From Acetobacter pomorum (lineage in GTDB: Bacteria > Pseudomonadota > Alphaproteobacteria > Acetobacterales > Acetobacteraceae), in assembly GCF_002738225.1 (NCBI RefSeq), contig NZ_PEBQ01000153.1, forward strand, positions 1-38,449: a DNA stretch of 38,449 nt. The letters run 5' to 3'. Under the pieces are notes generated by a model. That model saw nothing but the letters and a program-made list of their open reading frames with translations. It did not search any database and was not told the origin of the DNA. The position numbers were made by a program, and so were the translations under genes. This document shows positions 1-8,623 of this stretch, in pieces (position 1 is the stretch's first letter; every line of letters begins with the position of its first letter).

Positions 1-38
1 CGCAACCAAGCCGAACATACTTATATCCAACAAAAAAC

Positions 39-62
39 GCCGCCCCCAGAGGCGGCTTTTTT
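39..62 (+). terminator. Rho-independent terminator of an upstream gene
   Basis: A perfect 6-bp GC stem (GCCGCC at 39-44, GGCGGC at 51-56) with a 6-base loop is followed directly by six T. It ends a plus-strand transcript whose gene lies left of the window. The first eight bases (CGCAACCA) could be a tRNA 3' end with encoded CCA, but too little is present to claim that. Confidence 0.8.
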
Positions 63-218
63 GCGGCTAAATTTCCATCGCAGGAAACATATAGGATACA
101 AATAGGAGCGAAACTCCAGCGTAGGTTGGGCGAACTATATTATATCGGAGCGTCGACTTTGAGATTGCTTGAGAAGCAAACAGCTCTAGCATGCTATTTT
201 AAAATAATATTAGCGGAA

Positions 219-262
219 CTGAAACAGCCTTATGCCGAAAGAACGGCATAAGGCTGTTTCAG
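219..262 (-). terminator. 19-bp perfect hairpin after the trans-sulfuration gene
   Basis: Bases 219-237 and 244-262 are perfect reverse complements (19 bp) around a 6-base loop. The hairpin lies 10 bases past the stop codon of the minus-strand gene that ends at 273. No long T-run follows on the minus strand, only a T/A-rich stretch, so it may protect mRNA as well as terminate. Confidence 0.7.
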
Positions 263-272
263 GATTTTAAGT

Positions 273-1448
273 TCAGATTTTGTCTAATGCTTGAGATAGG
301 TCTTCAATCAGGTCAGCACTATCTTCCACACCAGCGGAGTAACGGATCAGGCTTTCAGGAATCCCGGCTGCCAGACGCTCTTCCTGTGTCAGTTCAACAT
401 GACTGGTGGTTTTGGGTGGACCGACCAAAGTGCCAACAGAGCCAAGGCTGGCCGCTTTATGTGCGTAACGCAGGCTTTCGAGCAGAACAATAACGTTGTC
501 AAAACCTCCTTTGACAGAAAAGCTTAGCATCCCTCCAAAAGCTTTCATCTGCTTTTTGGCCACATCATGCCCTGGATGCGTGGTAAGGCCAGGATAAAAG
601 ACTTTATCAATTTTGGGATGAGTAGAGAGGAACTCAGCCACCTTCATACCATTTTCATTATGACGCTGCATTCTCAGTTCCAGAGTTTTCATGCCGCGTA
701 GAATCATATAGGCCGACTGCGGGTGCAAAGTGGCACCTGTTATTTCACGATAATGAAAGATTGTATCAATCAAGTCTTTTCTGCCAACGGCCAGACCACC
801 CATAACATCTGAATGTCCGTTTAGATATTTTGTGGCACTGTAAACTACAATATCCGCTCCCAAGGACAAGGGAGTCTGGTTGATGGGAGTTGCAAACGTA
901 TTGTCAACAATAACAATGGCACCATGGGCATGCGCACATTTGGCCAAACGCGCAATATCAAGAACTTTTAGTGTTGGGTTGGTTGGGGATTCCAGATAAA
1001 CAACTTTGCAGCCGTTGGCGATTTCCCGTTCAATCAGGTCATAATCTGCTGTGTCGCACAGGCAGACATCCACATTGATATTGGGTAAAAACTCAATAAA
1101 GATTTTGTTGGTGCCACCGTAAGTATCTTTGATGGTAACAACACGATCACCCGGCCCTAAAAGGGCCAGCAATGTATTGCTGATAGCCGCCATACCGGTG
1201 GAAAAGCTGGTCGCTTCTTCTCCGCCATCCATGATTTTTATTTTTTCTTCAAGAACACGAACGGTCGGATTTGTGTTTCTTGAATAAATATGGCCAGGTT
1301 TTTTGCCCGTTGCTACGGCAAACCATTCGTCCATATCATCGTAGCCGAACGCAACCGAGTTATAGACTGGTACGCATATAGCACCTTCGGAAAAGACTTT
1401 ACTTTCTCCGGCCCAAACGGATTCTGTGCCAATACCCACGTTTTTCAT
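273..1448 (-). CDS. Cys/Met metabolism PLP-dependent enzyme (cystathionine gamma-synthase/lyase family)
   Basis: A cytosolic PLP enzyme of the trans-sulfuration family with 391 residues, the normal length. Visible family motifs are YSRNTNPT (residues 56-63, phosphate-binding Tyr and Arg from the neighbouring subunit), VDNTFATP with Asp182 (pyridine nitrogen contact) and SATKYLNGHSD with Lys207 as the PLP-binding lysine. The segment at 110-113 reads YGGT, so the Cys typical of true methionine gamma-lyases is absent. It is therefore more like a cystathionine gamma-synthase, gamma-lyase or O-acyl-homoserine sulfhydrylase; the exact substrate cannot be decided. The ATG has AGGT about 8 bases upstream. 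The gene diverges from an Lrp-type regulator at 1686, which probably controls it. No SAM riboswitch was seen in the leader. Confidence 0.9.
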   Translation of the reverse strand: MKNVGIGTESVWAGESKVFSEGAICVPVYNSVAFGYDDMDEWFAVATGKKPGHIYSRNTNPTVRVLEEKIKIMDGGEEATSFSTGMAAISNTLLALLGPGDRVVTIKDTYGGTNKIFIEFLPNINVDVCLCDTADYDLIEREIANGCKVVYLESPTNPTLKVLDIARLAKCAHAHGAIVIVDNTFATPINQTPLSLGADIVVYSATKYLNGHSDVMGGLAVGRKDLIDTIFHYREITGATLHPQSAYMILRGMKTLELRMQRHNENGMKVAEFLSTHPKIDKVFYPGLTTHPGHDVAKKQMKAFGGMLSFSVKGGFDNVIVLLESLRYAHKAASLGSVGTLVGPPKTTSHVELTQEERLAAGIPESLIRYSAGVEDSADLIEDLSQALDKI

Positions 1449-1641
1449 AGCATATACCTGAACAGAAGAGATTATATTGAGATAGCGGACGCTCTGGTGA
1501 CAGCCATATTTGAGTTGCTACGTATTCCTGAACCGTTTTGTCATAATGTTTTTTCTCGCAACAAAAAATGGAGAACGTCTCGATCGTTGAAGTATAGGGC
1601 TATCCATAAACATATTTGCTGCGTAATATTACGATTCTGAT

Positions 1642-1651
1642 ACGATATCGT
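1642..1651. promoter_or_regulatory. Palindrome ACGATATCGT upstream of the Lrp-type gene
   Basis: A perfect 10-bp palindrome lies 35 bases upstream of the regulator start codon, in the region between the divergent trans-sulfuration enzyme and the regulator. It could be an operator for autoregulation. The same core occurs in a 14-bp palindrome at 34236-34249. Function is inferred from position only. Confidence 0.3.
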
Positions 1652-1685
1652 TCATAATGATGTATTTGATGAGGATTTCCAGCTT

Positions 1686-2165
1686 ATGAAGCTTTATGAC
1701 CGCATTGATGCGAGCATCCTTGAAATCGTTCAGAAAAATAATCGTCTGACATCTCAGGTTATCGGAGATCGGGTCGGTCTGTCAGCAACAGCGTGCCAGA
1801 GACGTTTGAAGCGCTTGCGTGATATTGGCGTTATTGAAGGGGATGTTTCCATTATTTCTGCACGGGCGGTAGGGCGACCAATTCAGATGATTGTTTTGGT
1901 TACCCTTGAGCGGGAAAGGTCGGACATTATAGATCGGTTTAAGAGAGCACTTCGTATTACACCTGAAATTGTCAATAGTTTTTACGTAACGGGTGAAACG
2001 GATTTTGTCCTGTATGTCACTGCGCGTAGCATGGAAGACTACGAAGTGTTTACCCGGAACTTCTTTTATGAAAATCCTGATATCCGCGGCTTTAAGACGT
2101 TGGTGGTCATGGATCGGGTCAAGGCAGGTTTTTCCGTACCGGTAGAAGTGCCCGATGATGAATAA
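1686..2165 (+). CDS. Lrp/AsnC family transcriptional regulator
   Basis: A 159-residue protein with the two-part Lrp/AsnC layout. An N-terminal helix-turn-helix covers about residues 5-60 (LTSQVIGDRVGLS, then a recognition helix with RRLKRL), followed by an effector-binding RAM domain (about 70-150). Such proteins form dimers or octamers and sense amino acids. It is divergent from the trans-sulfuration enzyme by about 240 bases, a common arrangement for local regulators of amino-acid lyases such as MdeR of Pseudomonas, so it probably controls that gene. Its transcript ends at a strong terminator at 2182-2221, which separates it from the ectoine genes. Confidence 0.92.
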   Translation: MKLYDRIDASILEIVQKNNRLTSQVIGDRVGLSATACQRRLKRLRDIGVIEGDVSIISARAVGRPIQMIVLVTLERERSDIIDRFKRALRITPEIVNSFYVTGETDFVLYVTARSMEDYEVFTRNFFYENPDIRGFKTLVVMDRVKAGFSVPVEVPDDE

Positions 2166-2181
2166 TGTTATTGGCGAGGGC

Positions 2182-2221
2182 GCGCTGGCATCATCAAACA
2201 TGATGTCAGCGCTTTTATTTT
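2182..2221 (+). terminator. Rho-independent terminator after the Lrp-type gene
   Basis: A 13-bp stem (2182-2194 with 2200-2212, one G-T pair) with loop CAAAC is followed by TTTTATTTT. It lies between the regulator stop (2165) and the convergent end of eutC (2220), whose last codons it touches, and may act in both directions. Confidence 0.85.
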
Positions 2222-3179
2222 AGGACCGATTTTTCCATATATCATAAGCCATTTTTGCAATGACGGTATCTTGAACGCCTGTTCCTGTAAGGTCAGCTAC
2301 TGTAATTTCATCTGGCGCGCAACGGCCGGGGTGTTTTCCGTTCAGAATAGTCCCCAGATCCGTGGAACAGGATAATTCAATGTTCAGGCCGTTTGCTAAT
2401 GTATGATGTAGTTCTCCTAGGCGCGTGGTCTGGAGTAGACTGTCTGCAGCATAAAGTGAAGCATGGGCGATAATGCTGGGGTCCAATTCGTTCTTGAACT
2501 CGGCGTCCGATCCCATGGCAGTGATATGCTGGCCAGGTTCCAACCACTCACGCAGCAAAATGGGTGTGGCCGACGGTGTTGTAGTGACAATAATATCAGC
2601 TCCCTTAGAAGCTTCTGCCGGGTCGGCGCAGGCGTGCACAGGTAGCCCATATTCCTTGGTGCACCATGCCGCTGTTTCCAACGCTTGTTCGGGGCGGCGG
2701 GCCCATATCCGGGCTTCAGTAATCGGGCGAGTGAGCAGGAGTGCTTTAAGTTGCAGACGCGCCTGAAGGCCAGCCCCATAAATGGCGGCAATATGGGAAT
2801 TCGGCCGAGACAATATGCGTGCTGCCACGCCTCCAGCTGCTGCGGTTCTTATGTCTGTCAGATAGCCATTATCGAGTAACAGCGCTTGTGTAACGCCTGT
2901 TTTCGCATCCAGCAGTACCATCATGCCGCTTAGGCTTGGGAGGCCCAGCGCTGCATTGCCAAAAAAGCCAGAACTGATTTTGACGGCAAAACTGTCAATG
3001 CCTTTTACATATGCTGTTTTAACATCCACTTCTCCCTTTTCGGGAATATCGAGCCGCAGGATGTCAGGCATGATGACATGCCCCTCTACCAAGGCACGAA
3101 ACCCATCGGCTATGGCATCAATGAGCGTTGTGTCCAGTTTGACCAATGCACGGAGCTCTGTTTCGGTAAGAATATGCAT
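2220..3179 (-). CDS. eutC: EutC, ornithine cyclodeaminase/mu-crystallin family protein of (hydroxy)ectoine utilisation
   Basis: A 319-residue NAD(P)-binding protein of the ornithine cyclodeaminase/mu-crystallin family. Features are the D-x2-G-x2-T-x2-RTAA region (103-114) and a Rossmann fingerprint YGAGLQA (134-140). The family includes cyclodeaminases and imine reductases. Next to a threonine-dehydratase-like gene and ectoine genes, it matches EutC, which is assigned to processing hydroxylated intermediates of hydroxyectoine breakdown; the precise reaction is not visible in the sequence. Its ATG lies 2 bases after the eutB stop codon, so the two are surely cotranscribed and probably translationally coupled. 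Without the context the best name would be 'ornithine cyclodeaminase family protein'. Confidence 0.85.
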   Translation of the reverse strand: MHILTETELRALVKLDTTLIDAIADGFRALVEGHVIMPDILRLDIPEKGEVDVKTAYVKGIDSFAVKISSGFFGNAALGLPSLSGMMVLLDAKTGVTQALLLDNGYLTDIRTAAAGGVAARILSRPNSHIAAIYGAGLQARLQLKALLLTRPITEARIWARRPEQALETAAWCTKEYGLPVHACADPAEASKGADIIVTTTPSATPILLREWLEPGQHITAMGSDAEFKNELDPSIIAHASLYAADSLLQTTRLGELHHTLANGLNIELSCSTDLGTILNGKHPGRCAPDEITVADLTGTGVQDTVIAKMAYDIWKNRS

Positions 3180-3181
3180 GG

Positions 3182-4150
3182 TTATATCTTCTGGTTTTCT
3201 GAGATGAGTGCCTGATGAACAGCCATATCTATATTTTTGCCAGAAACAACAACAGCGACTGTACCGGATGAACGGACCTTGTCTGCCAGGAGAGCAGCAA
3301 TACCAACAGCACCTGCGCCTTCGACAATCTCCTGTTCATACCGATAGGCATGTCGAATACCCGCTGCAATCTCATCCTCGGTTAAAAGGAGAGTATCATC
3401 GAGATATGTCTTGCACAGATCAAATGTATAATGGTTGGGTATGCCAATGCCGCCACCAAGGGAGTCCGCCAAAGATGGCTCTTCGGTAACTGTAACGGGT
3501 TTGCCTGCTTGAAGACTGGCGACCATGGCAGCGCCCTTTGCCATGCTGATTCCAATCACCCGAACAGACGGTTTTATGGATTTGGCTGCCATGGCGATAC
3601 CGCCAGCGAGCCCCCCGCCTGAAAGCGGGACAAGAAGTGTGTCTATATGAGGATTTTCTGCCAGAATTTCCAGTGCAATTGTACCTTGCCCGGCAATGAC
3701 GCGCTTATCATCAAATGGTGGCACGGCGAGCAATCCTTCAGACAAAACAAGGCGGTCAACTTCCTCTTGCGCATCATCTTGCGAGGCACCGACAATTTTT
3801 ATATTGGCGCCAAGTGCTTGCACGGCTTGGACTTTATTTTCAGGAACGAGTTTGGACATGCAAACGGTGCAGGGTTTGCCCATCTGTTGTGCAGCATAGG
3901 CTAATGCACGGGCATGGTTGCCGGTAGAGGCTGCTACAAACCCTTTTGCATTCTGCCCAGATAACAGAAGCATGTTGCTGACACCACGTAATTTAAAACT
4001 TCCCGTGGTCTGGTGGGTTTCCAGTTTTAAAAAGACAGATGACGTGCGCGTTCCAGATAAAGAAGGAGATGAAACAAGCGGGGTCCGAACAATCCGTCCA
4101 CGGAGCCGTTCAGCCGCGGCGATAACGTCAAGCAGCGTGGGCATTGTCAT
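3182..4150 (-). CDS. eutB: EutB, threonine dehydratase-like PLP enzyme of hydroxyectoine utilisation
   Basis: A 322-residue fold-type II PLP enzyme of the threonine/serine dehydratase family without a C-terminal ACT domain, so not the isoleucine-pathway IlvA. GSFKLRG (50-56) holds the PLP lysine (Lys53), ASTGNHARALAYAA is the substrate loop, and SGGGLAGG binds the cofactor phosphate. In ectoine loci this gene is called eutB and is thought to remove the hydroxyl group by dehydration on the hydroxyectoine branch. It is the first gene of a minus-strand pair with eutC. ATG codons at 4150 and 4144 are both possible and neither has a clear Shine-Dalgarno site. It diverges from the TonB receptor/doe/ehu operon. 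Confidence 0.87.
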   Translation of the reverse strand: MTMPTLLDVIAAAERLRGRIVRTPLVSSPSLSGTRTSSVFLKLETHQTTGSFKLRGVSNMLLLSGQNAKGFVAASTGNHARALAYAAQQMGKPCTVCMSKLVPENKVQAVQALGANIKIVGASQDDAQEEVDRLVLSEGLLAVPPFDDKRVIAGQGTIALEILAENPHIDTLLVPLSGGGLAGGIAMAAKSIKPSVRVIGISMAKGAAMVASLQAGKPVTVTEEPSLADSLGGGIGIPNHYTFDLCKTYLDDTLLLTEDEIAAGIRHAYRYEQEIVEGAGAVGIAALLADKVRSSGTVAVVVSGKNIDMAVHQALISENQKI

Positions 4151-5003
4151 GATGGTAGCCGTTCAAAAAAGATGTTGGAACATACCCTCTGTTTTGCCAA
4201 TAATTTTCTATGGCCCTAATTAGTAAGGGAAACAGAAGGTTAGGGCGATTTTTATAATATTAAGAGAGAGTTGGGAAACAAGGCGTTTCTGGCATTCCAG
4301 GTGTTCCTGCTCACAAGCATGATAAAGCGTTTCTATAGGATTGTATCATGTTGGCAGGGTGTTTTTCTATATTTTGATACGATGAAGATACAAAATTCTA
4401 CGTATATATGGAAATTGGCGCATAAATTCATCGCTAAGAGGATGGGTAAATAGATTACATTTTGTTATTTCTAAGTAACGTTTTTATGTGGGTGGAGAGA
4501 TTGCGCTATTTTTCTGGTAAGAATGAAATCCGTTTAGGACGAAAAAATATGTAACATTTTCTTAAAGTTATTGTTAATAACATAAGAAAATTAAAATTTT
4601 ATATTATTAAAAAAACACGTATTTGCTATTTTAGCGTTTTCGCAAAGACGTTCAGTCAAGGCATGATGAGAGAGTATTTTTAAGTGGCAATGCTCCAAAT
4701 TGATGAAGAAAGTAAAATGAAGAAAAATACATCAATACAAAAAAAACTGATAAATATGAATATGACGCAGATTATCCTCTCATATTGATATCTATATGAT
4801 GCAAAGTGTCTCCTTCGCTTTGTTATTCTGATTCCGATATGAAACTGGAAAGGGCGCGGTTCTCAGATCTACTCGTAATGCTTGCTCCAGCTACGCTATC
4901 GCTGCGAGGCGCACATCTTACGCAATCTGGGTAGACGTTGCCGACTGTTTCCTGACGAGACACATGGACCAGTGGCCCTGGGCCTTTGATGAGGAACATA
5001 CGG
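4151..5003. promoter_or_regulatory. Long AT-rich control region between eutBC and the receptor-doe-ehu operon
   Basis: These 850 bases hold no convincing gene. Candidate sites are a GCCCTAA...TTAGGGC inverted repeat (4213-4219, 4240-4246) just upstream of eutB, a GTATCA...TGATAC pair around 4346-4381, and GTTATT-GTT-AATAAC (4567-4581) in a very AT-rich stretch (4545-4640). An Lrp/AsnC regulator (the 12749-13237 gene) could bind here; AT-rich imperfect repeats suit that family. The last 130 bases (about 4850-4985) are more GC-rich with short open stretches but no full gene. No Fur-type box was found. Confidence 0.5.
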
Positions 5004-7367
5004 ATGAAACAAAGAACTTTTTGCCCTCTGCTTTTATGTTCGACGCTGTTTGTGTCATTCGGAGGTTCTGAAAGTTTTGCCGCTGAGGTATCCCAGAAGG
5101 CAAAAGGTCATGCGCTATTGCCGCAAAAGGCCAGCGGAAAAAAGATTACAAGATCTAAAAACCGTGCCCGTACAGCAGATTTGTCCGAAGCAGAGTCGGT
5201 GAATGTTGTAACGCGCCGTACATCGCATGGTTCCAACGAGATTATGACCGCGCGCGACATAGAAAAATTTGTGCCCGGCACAAACCCTTTAAAGGTGGTT
5301 GCGCAGCAGCCTGGGGTTCTGTTAACCGCGGCAGACCCTATGGCGCAGGATAGTTGGGCGACGGAGCTTTATGTTCGAGGTTTTTTCCAAAATCAGATCG
5401 GCTTTACTCTGGATGGTATTCCCCTAGGAGAACTGACTTACCGTAACTACAATGGTCTTGGCATCAATCAGGCTATTTCGCCTGATAACATTGGCCGCAT
5501 GGATGTTTCCCAAGGGGCAGGGGCTGTGGATACACCCAGCACCAACAACCTTGGTGGCGCAATCAGTTTTGCGTCTATGGATCCTACTCGTAAACGGCAG
5601 GTTGATGTTAGCCAGACATTTGGCAGCAATAGCGCGTTCCGAACCTTCGTGCGCTTCAATTCTGGTGACCTAAATGCTTCGGGCACGCGGTTTTTTGTCT
5701 CTTATGCACGAAGTGATAGTGAAAAATGGAAGGGCTCCGGTCCGCTGTTTGATCAGAAGGTCAATGCCAAGCTGGTCCAGCCTATTGCGGATAACAGTGA
5801 GATCTCGGCATTCTTTGACTGGGACGATCAGCAGTATCTCAGCTATCAGGATCTCTCTCTCAATTATTTGCATACATTGGGTCCACGTCTGGATAATTTT
5901 TATCCAAACTATAAAGCAGCGTATCAGGCTGCGCAGGGTATTTATGCAAACGGTCAGGAGAAAACCAATGATCCGTTGGATGCCATGTTCTATGATTCCA
6001 GCGCAATTGCCCGCGATTATCTGGGAGGGTTAAAAGCGCATATTACACTGGCTGATAACCTGACATGGGATAGCGTTGCATATGGGCACTCCAACCTTGG
6101 ATGGGGTGGGTATGCCAGTCCGTTTGCATCTTCTCCCAACGGGGCGCCGCTGCGTTATCAGGAGCATCAAGGGTCAGTTGCCCGTTATGGTTTTACAACT
6201 GGTGTGACCTACAAAATAGCTCATAACACGTTGAATACCGGTGTATGGTATGAAAATAACCGCTATATAATGGATTATAATGCGTTCCAGATGCCGCTTT
6301 TGGGTGAAGGTAATCCGCTGAACCCACTTGATATGAGCAGCTTCCGGCACCCTGTAGCGCAACTGTGGGGTACAACCTACAATACCAACACCTTTGAGTA
6401 TCATCTGCAGGATACCTATCGTATTCTCCAGAACCTGAGCGTACATGCGGGTTTCCGTTCCATGCTGGTGACAACCCATGGCGGAGCAACAGCGAATGAC
6501 GTAGCCTATACAGGCCAATCCGAGCTGCCTTCGGGGTCTTTAACAACGTCTGCTGCATTTTTACCGCATATTAGTGCCAATTGGCGGTTTCTGCCTGGGC
6601 ATGAACTCTATTTTGATATTTCCGAAAACAAGCGTGCTTATGCTCAGGGGGGATATCAAATGGGGCAGGCGTGGGGTGTTACCAACCAGCAGACATTCCA
6701 TGAGTTGCAAAAGACGATCAAGCCCGAATCAGACTGGGCGTATGAGTTGGGGTATCGCTACAATTCCAACCTTATTTCAGCCTCTCTTAATCTCTATCGT
6801 GTTAATTTTTTCAACCGCCTGCAGGCCATGCAATCCCAGTCTATTGTGGATCCTGTCTCCACTTTAGTGAATGTCGGGTCTGTCACGATGAATGGTGTTG
6901 ATGCCGCATTCACCATTCGCCCCATAAAAAACCTTTCCATATATAACAGTGTTTCTTATAACGATTCTCGTTACGGTTCAGATATAACTACGGCAGGTGT
7001 TGTTTATCATCAGGCGGGAAAGAAGGTCGTGAACTACCCGGACTTTATGTACAAAGCGGGGGTGGACTACACGTATAAGAACATGTCAGCTCATTTTGAT
7101 GTCAATTATATTGGCAAACGCTACCTGAGCTACATGAATGACACATCTGTTCCCGGTTACTGGCTTGCCAACCTTGGCGCAAAATATCAGTTGTCGACAA
7201 AAGGATTCATGAAAAACCTATCGTTTGAATTCAACGTCTATAACCTTTTCAACGCGTCTTACATCAGCACCATGGGCGAAAATGGAAATCCCTTCATGGG
7301 GGATTATCAGAGTTTCATGATCGGTGCTCCCAGGCAGTATTTCGGGACCGTACGCGCCAGATTCTGA
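5004..7367 (+). CDS. TonB-dependent outer membrane receptor in the ectoine locus
   Basis: A 787-residue TonB-dependent receptor. A signal peptide (about residues 1-27, ending around SFAA) is followed by a basic linker, a probable TonB box (ESVNVVTRR region), a plug domain with LYVRGFFQNQIGFTLDGIP and NLGGAISF, and a long 22-strand-type barrel that ends in RARF with the usual terminal Phe. The ATG at 5004 is chosen because GAGG lies 9 bases upstream; TTG 4986 and ATG 4989 have no such site. It lies 64 bases before doeA in the same direction, which suggests it delivers ectoines or a related solute across the outer membrane. The ligand is unproven; a siderophore receptor captured in the locus is the alternative. 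Confidence 0.88.
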   Translation: MKQRTFCPLLLCSTLFVSFGGSESFAAEVSQKAKGHALLPQKASGKKITRSKNRARTADLSEAESVNVVTRRTSHGSNEIMTARDIEKFVPGTNPLKVVAQQPGVLLTAADPMAQDSWATELYVRGFFQNQIGFTLDGIPLGELTYRNYNGLGINQAISPDNIGRMDVSQGAGAVDTPSTNNLGGAISFASMDPTRKRQVDVSQTFGSNSAFRTFVRFNSGDLNASGTRFFVSYARSDSEKWKGSGPLFDQKVNAKLVQPIADNSEISAFFDWDDQQYLSYQDLSLNYLHTLGPRLDNFYPNYKAAYQAAQGIYANGQEKTNDPLDAMFYDSSAIARDYLGGLKAHITLADNLTWDSVAYGHSNLGWGGYASPFASSPNGAPLRYQEHQGSVARYGFTTGVTYKIAHNTLNTGVWYENNRYIMDYNAFQMPLLGEGNPLNPLDMSSFRHPVAQLWGTTYNTNTFEYHLQDTYRILQNLSVHAGFRSMLVTTHGGATANDVAYTGQSELPSGSLTTSAAFLPHISANWRFLPGHELYFDISENKRAYAQGGYQMGQAWGVTNQQTFHELQKTIKPESDWAYELGYRYNSNLISASLNLYRVNFFNRLQAMQSQSIVDPVSTLVNVGSVTMNGVDAAFTIRPIKNLSIYNSVSYNDSRYGSDITTAGVVYHQAGKKVVNYPDFMYKAGVDYTYKNMSAHFDVNYIGKRYLSYMNDTSVPGYWLANLGAKYQLSTKGFMKNLSFEFNVYNLFNASYISTMGENGNPFMGDYQSFMIGAPRQYFGTVRARF

Positions 7368-7431
7368 GGAGATGTGTGAAAATCACTTCATAAAACAATC
7401 TGTTTTTACTTTTGCCGAAAGAATGTGTGAG

Positions 7432-8613
7432 ATGAGCCAGGCACGATTGAAATTTTCCCGCGAAGAATATGCCGCGCGCCTTGAAAAAACACGCAAGGAA
7501 ATGAGCCGACGTAACCTTGATCTTCTGATCGTGAGTGATCCATCCAACATGGCGTGGCTGACAGGATATGATGGGTGGTCCTTTTACGTTTATCAATGTG
7601 TCATTGTGCCCCTGTCAGGGGATCCCGTATGGTTTGGCCGAGAGCAGGATGCCAATGGCGCACGCCGGACAGTATGGATTGATGAAGAAAATATCATAGG
7701 TTATCCTGATATTTACGTGCAGTCCCCAGAACGTCATCCCATGACTTATCTGGCATCAAAACTGACAGACCGTGGCTGGCAGGCGGCATCCATTGGTGTG
7801 GAAATGGATAATTACTGGTTTTCCGCCGCAGCGTTTGCCGCATTAACGCATGGCCTGCCTAATGCCCGGTTTGCAGATATAACCAGCCTTGTTAATTGGC
7901 AGCGAGCAGTAAAAAGCCCGCAGGAAGTCGTTTATATGCGGCAGGCAGGGCAGATTGTTGAAAAAATTCATTCCAGAATCTATGAGAAAATAGAACCAGG
8001 AATGAGAAAATGTGACCTGGTGGCCGAAATTTATGATGCCGGCCTGCGTGGCACAGCAGATTTTGGCGGGGATTATCCTGCCATTGTGCCATTGCTTCCC
8101 TCTGGAACGGATGCAGCAGCCCCCCACCTGACATGGGATGATCGTCCCATGCTGAAGGGGGAAGGCACTTTTTTTGAAGTGGCTGGATGCTATAATCGCT
8201 ACCATTGCCCTCTTTCTAGAACGGTCTTTCTTGGTAAGCCGACTGACGCTTTTCTGGATGCAGAAAAAGCGACTCTTGAGGGAATGGAAGAAGGGTTGCT
8301 GGCAGCCAAGCCGGGTAATCTGTGCGAAGATATTGCGAATGCCTTTTTCTCAGTTCTGAAAAAATACGGAATAAAAAAGGATAATCGCACAGGGTATCCA
8401 ATCGGCCTGTCCTACCCGCCGGACTGGGGTGAGCGCACGATGAGCTTGCGACCAGGAGACAAGACTGAACTCAAGCCCGGAATGACCTTCCATTTCATGA
8501 CGGGTCTATGGCTCGATACCATGGGTTTTGAAACGACAGAAAGCATTCTGATCACCCAGACCGGCTACGAGTGTTTGTCCAATGTACCCCGCAAACTGTT
8601 TGTGAAGGACTGA
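7432..8613 (+). CDS. doeA: DoeA (EutD), ectoine/hydroxyectoine hydrolase, M24 peptidase fold
   Basis: A cytosolic hydrolase that opens the ectoine ring to give N-alpha-acetyl-L-2,4-diaminobutyrate. It has 393 residues in two parts: a creatinase-type N-terminal domain (about 10-150) and a pita-bread M24 domain (about 165-390). In place of the usual M24 metal ligands the central motif reads FEVAGCYNRYHCPLSRT, so the typical Asp pair is lost, as expected for the metal-free creatinase/DoeA group. The start is set at ATG 7432 (MSQARLKF) with GAAAGA upstream; longer in-frame readings back to 7324 would overlap the receptor gene. It is 10 bases ahead of doeB and forms the known EutD-EutE hydrolase-deacetylase pair with it. 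Confidence 0.9.
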   Translation: MSQARLKFSREEYAARLEKTRKEMSRRNLDLLIVSDPSNMAWLTGYDGWSFYVYQCVIVPLSGDPVWFGREQDANGARRTVWIDEENIIGYPDIYVQSPERHPMTYLASKLTDRGWQAASIGVEMDNYWFSAAAFAALTHGLPNARFADITSLVNWQRAVKSPQEVVYMRQAGQIVEKIHSRIYEKIEPGMRKCDLVAEIYDAGLRGTADFGGDYPAIVPLLPSGTDAAAPHLTWDDRPMLKGEGTFFEVAGCYNRYHCPLSRTVFLGKPTDAFLDAEKATLEGMEEGLLAAKPGNLCEDIANAFFSVLKKYGIKKDNRTGYPIGLSYPPDWGERTMSLRPGDKTELKPGMTFHFMTGLWLDTMGFETTESILITQTGYECLSNVPRKLFVKD

Positions 8614-8623
8614 GCTGCACATT

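Noticed and set aside
1..8. Possible tRNA 3' end (CGCAACCA)
   Set aside because: Only eight bases are available, with no stem or loop to confirm; mentioned only with the terminator.
273..1448. Trans-sulfuration enzyme as a missing ectoine-pathway enzyme (doeD substitute)
   Set aside because: Fold and motifs are of the Cys/Met family; it is separated from the ectoine genes by a regulator and a strong terminator.
1449..1685. Possible SAM riboswitch before the trans-sulfuration gene
   Set aside because: No conserved SAM-I or SAM-II core or expected stems could be recognised in the leader.
4877..4933. Short open frame MLAPATLSLRG... upstream of the first TonB receptor
   Set aside because: Only 18 codons, no ribosome binding site; probably chance in a more GC-rich patch.
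5004..5130. Fur-regulated siderophore receptor
   Set aside because: No Fur-box-like sequence was seen upstream and the context is ectoine use; not excluded, but not supported.
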